Source: Mariprofundus sp. (GTDB taxonomy: Bacteria; Pseudomonadota; Zetaproteobacteria; Mariprofundales; Mariprofundaceae). Taken from it: a DNA stretch of 6,680 nucleotides. Below the pieces are notes generated by a model. The model saw nothing but the letters and a program-made list of their open reading frames with translations. It was not told where the DNA came from and did not search any database. A program made the translations under genes and the position numbers. Of the stretch, positions 1-4,542 are shown in pieces. The stretch's first letter is position 1. Each line of letters opens with the position of its first letter. The DNA lies in assembly GCA_015485035.1 (NCBI GenBank), contig WFUI01000188.1, positions 1-6,680 of the forward strand. Reading direction: 5' to 3'.

Positions 1-557
1 ATATTGCCCCACAGGTCAGTTGGGGAACCAGCCCGGAAATGGAGTTGCCGATCACCGGTTCTGTACCGGATCCACGCAATGCCAAAGATGAAGTGCAACG
101 CGAAGGCTGGAGCCGGGCGTTGGAGTATATGGGGCTCAAAGCGGGAACACCCTTGCAGGATATCAATATTGATAAAGTGTTTATCGGCTCTTGCACCAAT
201 GGGCGAATTGAGGATTTTCGTGAAGCGGCAGCGATGGTGAAGGGCAAGCGCGTGGCAAAAAATGTAAAGCTGGCGCTGGCGGTACCGGGCTCCGGCCTGG
301 TCAGACAACAGGCGGAAGCCGAAGGACTGGATGTTATTTTCCGCCAGGCCGGATTTGAATGGCGTGAACCGGGTTGCTCGATGTGTCTGGCTATGAATGC
401 CGACCGGCTGGAGCCGGGCGAACGTTGCGCTTCGACCAGTAACCGTAATTTTGAGGGCCGGCAGGGTATGGGTGGGCGAACACACCTGGTCAGTCCGGCC
501 ATGGCTGCTGCGGCAGCCATTGCAGGACATTTTGTTGATATCAGAGACTGGAATTAA
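1..557 (+). CDS. leuC: 3-isopropylmalate dehydratase large subunit, C-terminal part (5' end outside the window)
   Basis: This is the catalytic, cluster-carrying subunit of isopropylmalate isomerase, which with LeuD converts 2-isopropylmalate to 3-isopropylmalate in leucine synthesis. The frame is open from position 3, giving 184 residues before TAA at 555-557; LeuC is usually about 470 residues, so more than half lies upstream. The visible part starts in the conserved segment VSWGTSPEM. All three cysteines that ligate the 4Fe-4S cluster in this aconitase-type family are present: one in GSCTNGR (codon 192-194) and two in PGCSMC (codons 375-377 and 384-386). The C-terminal signature [10 protein letters not shown] and the [16 protein letters not shown] block are also intact, so nothing suggests decay. 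leuD follows 75 bases downstream on the same strand, as expected for a leuCD operon. Confidence 0.97.
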   Translation, partial: IAPQVSWGTSPEMELPITGSVPDPRNAKDEVQREGWSRALEYMGLKAGTPLQDINIDKVFIGSCTNGRIEDFREAAAMVKGKRVAKNVKLALAVPGSGLVRQQAEAEGLDVIFRQAGFEWREPGCSMCLAMNADRLEPGERCASTSNRNFEGRQGMGGRTHLVSPAMAAAAAIAGHFVDIRDWN

Positions 558-632
558 GCACGTACACGGCGCACCATACAAAGGTATCTGTTTTGTAATC
601 ATGGATACGGGTAGAGAAGAAGAGGTTTTAAT

Positions 633-1268
633 ATGCAGGCATTTACAAAACTGAACGGGTTGGTAGCTCCAATGGATCGGGCCAATGTTGATACAGATGC
701 GATTATCCCCAAGCAGTTTCTGAAAAGTATTAAGCGCACCGGTTATGGCCCGTTTCTGTTTGATGAATGGCGCTACGAGGATCATGGTGAGCCGGGTATG
801 GATTGCACGAACCGTCCCAGGCGGACTGATTTCGTGCTTAATCAGCCGCGCTATCAAGGGGCGCAGATTCTTTTGGCGCGCGAGAATTTCGGCTGCGGTT
901 CCTCTCGGGAACATGCGCCATGGGCTATTCTCGATTACGGCTTCAGCTGTATTATTGCTCCGAGTTTTGCAGATATCTTTTTCAATAATTGCTTTAAAAA
1001 TGGCATTCTTCCAATAGTGCTGGAGGGGGCAGTAATGGATCGGCTGTTCAAGGCATGTGTCGAACAGGAGGGTTACAGACTGGAGATCGATCTGGAGCGG
1101 CAGACTGTTACTACACCGGATGGTGAAAGTTTCCACTTTGAAGTCGATGCATTCCGCAAACATTGCCTGCTTAATGGTCTGGATGACATCGATCTGACAC
1201 TAATGCAAACTGATAGTATTCGAAGCTATGAAGATACGCGTCGTAACAATGCACCCTGGCTGTTTTGA
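633..1268 (+). CDS. leuD: 3-isopropylmalate dehydratase small subunit
   Basis: LeuD pairs with LeuC to form cytoplasmic isopropylmalate isomerase and supplies the mobile swivel domain that contributes substrate recognition. The protein has 211 residues, close to the roughly 200-215 usual in proteobacteria, so it is complete. Family blocks are clear: [14 protein letters not shown] (residues 18-31), [32 protein letters not shown] in two parts around residues 67-98 with the GCGSSREHA core at 87-95, and the [15 protein letters not shown] stretch (110-124). The ATG at 633 is preceded by AGAGG at 621-625, a Shine-Dalgarno match 7 bases away, which decides the start. The gap from leuC is 75 bases and has no evident promoter or terminator, so cotranscription is likely. 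The next genes are convergent, so leuB is not adjacent on this side. Confidence 0.97.
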   Translation: MQAFTKLNGLVAPMDRANVDTDAIIPKQFLKSIKRTGYGPFLFDEWRYEDHGEPGMDCTNRPRRTDFVLNQPRYQGAQILLARENFGCGSSREHAPWAILDYGFSCIIAPSFADIFFNNCFKNGILPIVLEGAVMDRLFKACVEQEGYRLEIDLERQTVTTPDGESFHFEVDAFRKHCLLNGLDDIDLTLMQTDSIRSYEDTRRNNAPWLF

Positions 1269-1352
1269 GTACTGAATACAGAGTCACCAACGAGGTATCC
1301 GCCGTGTTGTTAAGCCATGTGTGGCATTACTCTTCAGATATCTGGTACTGTG

Positions 1353-1853
1353 TTATTTTGAAACCTTGTAAATGCCAGTGTCTGAAATCAGATCATGCAG
1401 CGTCGAACGATCCTTGCTGAGTACCATCACCAGCATGCTGAGCGCCGGTATGGCTGCGGCAATAAAAAAGAGGAAATGCCCGGTATCCTTTGTGATGACG
1501 TACCACAGTGTCATTCCCAGCGACAGCCAGGTGATGATGAGTCCGGCAAAGCGCACCAGGGCGGCAGCCCATGTGAGTGAATCGCCGGTTTCATTCATGG
1601 CAACCATCAGTTTCCATGGACGCATGCCGGTTGTGGCACCTCCCCTGACCCAGAAGCCGACAAAATAGGCGAAGGAAATCACCAGAAGCAATGCCCCCTT
1701 GAGCCAGTGTGGTGCTGCTCCCAGGTTTTGCTCTACAATAGTCAACGGTATAAAAGCCAGAAAGCAGAGGCCAAACAGAATCAGCCCGTCATATGCACTG
1801 GCCAATATGCGGATCAAGATGCCTGCTTTTACCCCTTGTAGGCGGTCGCCCAT
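1353..1853 (-). CDS. RDD family small integral membrane protein
   Basis: This is a 166-residue hydrophobic protein of the RDD family, whose members are small inner-membrane proteins mostly of unknown function; some have been linked to ion transport. The family hallmarks are visible: Arg15 and Asp22 in the first helix (RILASAYDG), GATTGMRPWKL at residues 72-82, and a C-terminal DRSTLHDLISDT at 148-159. I see about four membrane segments, near 16-42, 50-70, 94-120 and 125-145. A longer reading from 1931 exists, but the ATG at 1853 is preferred. It has a strong ribosome-binding stretch (GGGGG at 1859-1863, 5 bases upstream), and this start gives a normal RDD N-terminus. The gene overlaps the end of the permease gene by 25 bases, so it is the last cistron of the metal-transport operon. 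A helper role in that uptake system is inference from position only. Confidence 0.85.
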   Translation of the reverse strand: MGDRLQGVKAGILIRILASAYDGLILFGLCFLAFIPLTIVEQNLGAAPHWLKGALLLVISFAYFVGFWVRGGATTGMRPWKLMVAMNETGDSLTWAAALVRFAGLIITWLSLGMTLWYVITKDTGHFLFFIAAAIPALSMLVMVLSKDRSTLHDLISDTGIYKVSK

Positions 1854-2665
1854 GATTTCCCCCAATTCAAACTCCAACTGATAATAAACAATGCGCATAG
1901 TGCCAGCACAACGGTTGCGCCGGAAGGCCATTCATAGACATATGACCAGATGAGTCCGGTGATCGTGCCAAGCAATGAAAACAGTACAGATAACAGCCAC
2001 AGGCTGAACAGGGAGCGTCCCCAGAACCATGCACAGGCGGCAGGCAGAATCATCATGCCTGCAGTAAGCACAATGCCAGCCAGTTTGACGCACAGAATTA
2101 CTGTCAATCCGACCAGCCCGTATAACAATAATCTGAGTGACGATACCGGCAGGCCGGAGGCATCGGCAGTGACAGCATCGAAAGCGATACTCCACCATGC
2201 TCGTGCAGCCAGAAAAAACAGTACTGGAATAAGGCCGGACATCAGGTAGAGCCACTTCAGATCAACCGGTGAAATGGTCAGAATATTGCCAAACAGCAAG
2301 CCGAACAAATCCACTTCGGCACTATTTGCCGTTGAAATGAGCAGCACGCCCAGCGCCATGCTTCCTGCGAATAAGATGCCGGTACCAGCATCTTCGGAAA
2401 TACCTTTCTTCCTTGGTATCAGTGCCAGCAGTAATGCGATAAGTACGGCAAATACAGTGGCTGTTGGCAATAATGGTAACGACAGGGTGACAGCCAGTCC
2501 TAATCCGGCCAGCGATGCATGTGACACACCGACCGTTAAAAACGACAGTCGATGCGCCATCACCATCACCGACATGGATGCTGTGACAATAGCGATAAGT
2601 AATGCAGGAGGCAGGGCTTCACGCATTACAGGGCTGGCCAAAAATTCGAAAATCAGATCATTCAT
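1829..2665 (-). CDS. znuB: ABC-3 family metal transporter permease (ZnuB/MntB-like)
   Basis: This is the inner-membrane channel subunit of a metal-uptake ABC transporter, expected to work as a dimer with the neighbouring ATPase and to receive zinc or manganese from the periplasmic binding protein. The protein has 278 residues, the usual family size, with eight or nine hydrophobic segments. Family blocks are present: VGVSHASLAGLGLA (residues 45-58), GTGILFAGSMALGVLL (94-109), DLFGLLFGNIL (119-129), the cytoplasmic coupling segment FDAVTADASGLPV (162-174), KLAGIVLTAGMMILPAACA (194-212) and PSGATVVL (247-254). The start at 2665 was chosen over the longer frame to 2788 because the extra residues only shadow the ATPase gene. 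The chosen ATG overlaps the ATPase stop by 8 bases and has no good Shine-Dalgarno of its own, so translational coupling is likely. The sequence does not settle zinc against manganese; the symbol is by analogy. Confidence 0.9.
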   Translation of the reverse strand: MNDLIFEFLASPVMREALPPALLIAIVTASMSVMVMAHRLSFLTVGVSHASLAGLGLAVTLSLPLLPTATVFAVLIALLLALIPRKKGISEDAGTGILFAGSMALGVLLISTANSAEVDLFGLLFGNILTISPVDLKWLYLMSGLIPVLFFLAARAWWSIAFDAVTADASGLPVSSLRLLLYGLVGLTVILCVKLAGIVLTAGMMILPAACAWFWGRSLFSLWLLSVLFSLLGTITGLIWSYVYEWPSGATVVLALCALFIISWSLNWGKSWATAYKG

Positions 2666-3464
2666 GTTGATTGTCGGGTGCATGCATAGGCTCACCTGGG
2701 GCGCAGCCAATGCAGCGTGCATCATGTGCCATGATATGAATATGGTCGCCATACATAGCGCGCCAGACATTGTTCGGGATATCTTCACCTTTCATGGCAT
2801 GATGATGAATCTTCCTGTTAAGGCAGGCAACAGAATCGACATGCGAGCTGATGGCGGCAATGTCGTGTTCAACCATAATCACGCTCATGCCGGTGTCATC
2901 ACACAATTTGCGCAGTAACTGGAACAGTTTTTCCTGACGCACGCTATCCAGTGCCGCTGAAGGTTCATCCAGCAGTAGCAGGCGTGGCTTCCTCACCAGC
3001 GCCCGGGCCAGTCGGGCACGTTGTCGCTGCCCTCCGGAGAGCTGACGGAAATCAGCATTGGCGAGATGATCCATATCGACCCGTTTCAATGCCTCCCTGA
3101 TAGCATCACTATGCATGACTCGTCGCCATGGTGTGGCATAGTCAGCCAGACCCATGGCGACGACATCGCGAATGCGCATGGGTAATCGGGGTGCATGATC
3201 GTGCAACTGATGCAGAAAGCCAATCTGTCTGAGCAGTTTGTGGCGACTGAAACGGGTGAGGCAACGACCAAACAAGTCGATATGGCCGCTGTTTGGAGCT
3301 GTAAGGCCGGCAATGATATTTAGTAGCGTACTTTTGCCCGCGCCGTTGGGCCCGACTATGCCAAGGAAGTGTCCGGCTTCCAGTTCCAGGCTGATATTAT
3401 CCAGGATTGGCTTGTTAACCGGGCCGAAGCTGAGGTGGCTGATTTGGACAACGGGTGTTGTCAT
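2658..3464 (-). CDS. znuC: metal ABC transporter ATP-binding protein (ZnuC/MntA-like) with a His/Cys-rich tail
   Basis: This is the cytoplasmic ATPase that powers the permease encoded directly downstream. All nucleotide-binding motifs are intact in the 268 residues: Walker A GPNGAGKST (38-46), a Q-loop glutamine at Gln86 (GFLHQ), signature LSGGQRQR (142-149), Walker B LLLLDEP (162-168) and switch His200 (VEHD). The family is usually about 240-260 residues. The extra length is a C-terminal tail rich in histidine and cysteine, with H241, H243, H247, C251 and C254 spaced as HxHx3Hx3CxxC; this fits metal binding but is unproven. The ATG at 3464 forms an ATGA overlap with the stop of the binding-protein gene, and AGGG lies about 8 bases upstream. 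The order binding protein, ATPase, permease on one strand supports a single uptake operon. Orthology to ZnuC rather than another metal ATPase is inferred from context. Confidence 0.92.
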   Translation of the reverse strand: MTTPVVQISHLSFGPVNKPILDNISLELEAGHFLGIVGPNGAGKSTLLNIIAGLTAPNSGHIDLFGRCLTRFSRHKLLRQIGFLHQLHDHAPRLPMRIRDVVAMGLADYATPWRRVMHSDAIREALKRVDMDHLANADFRQLSGGQRQRARLARALVRKPRLLLLDEPSAALDSVRQEKLFQLLRKLCDDTGMSVIMVEHDIAAISSHVDSVACLNRKIHHHAMKGEDIPNNVWRAMYGDHIHIMAHDARCIGCAPGEPMHAPDNQHE

Positions 3465-4288
3465 GGTTTGCCCTGATTAAGTGCAGCCTTAACCCGTGCA
3501 ATATTCCGATGCATCAGTTGCGGCCATGACAGTCCACAGTCGCCCAGAGTATCCAGTGTGATTTGCAGGGCGGGGTGAGCGGCGTGTCGCGCCAGCCAGT
3601 TCAGTGCCCGCTTACTATGACTGCTGTCTGCCAATAACCAGGCATCGGGATGCTTATCAAGCGTTGTCAGTGCGCGTTCAAGCTTATGTGGTCCGTATTC
3701 ATGACCATGATGCGCAGATTCGAGCACAGTGAGGATCGGCACCCCCATGCTTTGCATCAAGCCTTTCCAGGCAGGGTGTTGCATCAAAATACCGGATACT
3801 TTCGCGGTCGACAATACGGTGTGCCATGACTGTTCGATTTCACGGGTTTGTTGCAGGGCTTTATGCAGAGATTCCGTAATGGCTTTTGCCTGTTCGGGAT
3901 GCAACTGAATCAGCTCATCGGCTATCCGCGGGAGGGCTGTACGCACAGCTTTAGGATTGAGCCACCCATGATCGGCAGCTGGCCAGATGTCCAGAGTGCG
4001 AAAATGGTTTGGAGGCAATGGCCAGCCACCATCGTCATAAGAGGCACGAATCAGTAGTTGGGTTCGGTTCAACGCTTCTATTTTGCGTGGCGTTAACTGG
4101 AAATGATGAGGGTCGGCACCGGCCGGTAACAGGCACAGCACCTTTGCCTGTTTGTCCAGCATGGATACGAGACCGGCCAGCGGTGGCAGTGTGACAGCAA
4201 TCTCGGTAGCTGAACCATATAATGGTGCCGACATCATCACAGCGATAGCCATGATCATTTGTCCGATATTGTAAAAAAGCATACGCAT
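3461..4288 (-). CDS. znuA: periplasmic zinc/manganese-binding protein of the ZnuA type, divergent
   Basis: This is probably the solute-binding protein that captures the metal in the periplasm and hands it to the permease. From the ATG at 4288 it has 275 residues. A signal peptide covers about residues 1-27 (hydrophobic MIMAIAVMMSAPLYGSA), with no lipobox cysteine. Cluster A-1 features are partly recognisable: DPHHFQLTPRKIEAL (59-73, His61/62), DHGWLNP (106-112) in place of the usual DPHxWxxP, a possible third ligand His171 in MQHPAW, and LDTLGD (245-250) with Asp246. The protein is short, and its His/acidic patch (HHGHE, 193-197) lies late rather than in the usual long histidine loop. The start is uncertain: ATGs at 4324, 4306 and 4282 and a TTG at 4438 are in frame, and none has a good ribosome-binding site. 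I chose 4288 because the signal peptide then begins normally. The stop overlaps the ATPase start by four bases. Confidence 0.8.
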   Translation of the reverse strand: MRMLFYNIGQMIMAIAVMMSAPLYGSATEIAVTLPPLAGLVSMLDKQAKVLCLLPAGADPHHFQLTPRKIEALNRTQLLIRASYDDGGWPLPPNHFRTLDIWPAADHGWLNPKAVRTALPRIADELIQLHPEQAKAITESLHKALQQTREIEQSWHTVLSTAKVSGILMQHPAWKGLMQSMGVPILTVLESAHHGHEYGPHKLERALTTLDKHPDAWLLADSSHSKRALNWLARHAAHPALQITLDTLGDCGLSWPQLMHRNIARVKAALNQGKP

Positions 4289-4301
4289 AGGTCCGTATGC
4301 T
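4273..4301 (-). terminator. terminator-like hairpin with T tract spanning the binding-protein start codon
   Basis: Read on the minus strand, the arm AGCATACG (4301-4294) is followed by an 8-base loop and the perfect complement CGTATGCT (4285-4278), which runs into six T's (4278-4273). That is the form of an intrinsic terminator, though the stem is only half G/C. The last three loop bases are the ATG at 4288 chosen as the gene start, and a second ATG sits in the 3' arm. It could be an attenuator, a structure masking translation start, or a coincidence of coding sequence. If translation really begins upstream at 4306 or 4324, it lies inside the gene. Confidence 0.4.
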
Positions 4302-4420
4302 AACATTTCACAGAAAAAGTCCATCCACGTATTTATTTCACTGTTCCAGTTGTTTTTAGTCAGGGTCTTTTCACATAAAATCCATGCGTAACGGCGCAGC
4401 TGTTTTTGTGCCTCTGCAAG

Positions 4421-4436
4421 GCATCGCGGGCGATGC
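4421..4436. repeat. short inverted repeat in the divergent upstream region
   Basis: GCATCG (4421-4426) and CGATGC (4431-4436) are perfectly complementary around a four-base centre. On RNA this would make a 6-bp GC-rich hairpin in the leader of the metal operon, about 130 bases before its likely start codon. It is not followed by a T run on either strand, so it is not a simple terminator. It could be a leader structure, an operator, or chance. Confidence 0.3.
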
Positions 4437-4456
4437 AATTCTGATGTAGATATGCA

Positions 4457-4485
4457 TTGACCTGTTCTGTGATGTTATTGATAAA
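4457..4485 (+). promoter_or_regulatory. candidate sigma70-type promoter for the large plus-strand gene
   Basis: TTGACC (4457-4462) matches the -35 consensus at five of six positions. It is followed after exactly 17 bases by GATAAA (4480-4485), which matches -10 at four of six. Transcription would start near 4492, about 50 bases before the ATG at 4543. This is the best-spaced pair I can find upstream of that gene. I found no equally good pair for the leftward metal operon. Confidence 0.4.
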
Positions 4486-4487
4486 AT
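4472..4487. promoter_or_regulatory. imperfect A/T-rich inverted repeat, possible Zur/Fur-family operator
   Basis: ATGTTAT (4472-4478) and ATAAAAT (4481-4487) form an inverted repeat with one mismatch around TG. The left half matches the ATGTTAT half-site of the proteobacterial Zur box; the right half would need ATAACAT, and the centre is one base shorter than in the enterobacterial consensus. The repeat overlaps the candidate -10 of the rightward promoter and lies upstream of the metal operon. A further isolated Zur-like half-site, GAAATGTTA read on the minus strand, is at 4301-4309. Both calls are by eye. Confidence 0.25.
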
Positions 4488-4542
4488 TTAGCATGGCATG
4501 AAACTTGATTAACAGTCAGGTTATAGGGAAACTTTCATTCTT

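Noticed and set aside
601..654. A short ATG-started frame in the leuC-leuD gap running into leuD
   Set aside because: Only 17 codons, no family match, and it overlaps the leuD start with a clear ribosome-binding site; probably chance.
1311..1329. Weak hairpin GCCA-TGTG-TGGC in the convergent gap
   Set aside because: A four-base core stem with a bulged extension and no T tract; not convincing as a terminator.
1335..1344. Perfect palindrome CAGATATCTG between the convergent genes
   Set aside because: Ten bases with no loop and no T run; too short to call a terminator or operator.
1932..2255. A 107-codon minus-strand open frame inside the permease gene
   Set aside because: It lies in another frame of a well-supported permease gene and shows no family features.
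2274..2918. A 214-codon plus-strand open frame opposite the permease and ATPase genes
   Set aside because: It is antisense to two genes with full family motifs, and its translation is low-complexity without recognisable domains; it is a shadow.
4289..4438. N-terminal extension of the binding protein up to a TTG at 4438
   Set aside because: The added residues have no signal-peptide character and would bury the real signal sequence 50 residues in; no ribosome-binding site supports it.
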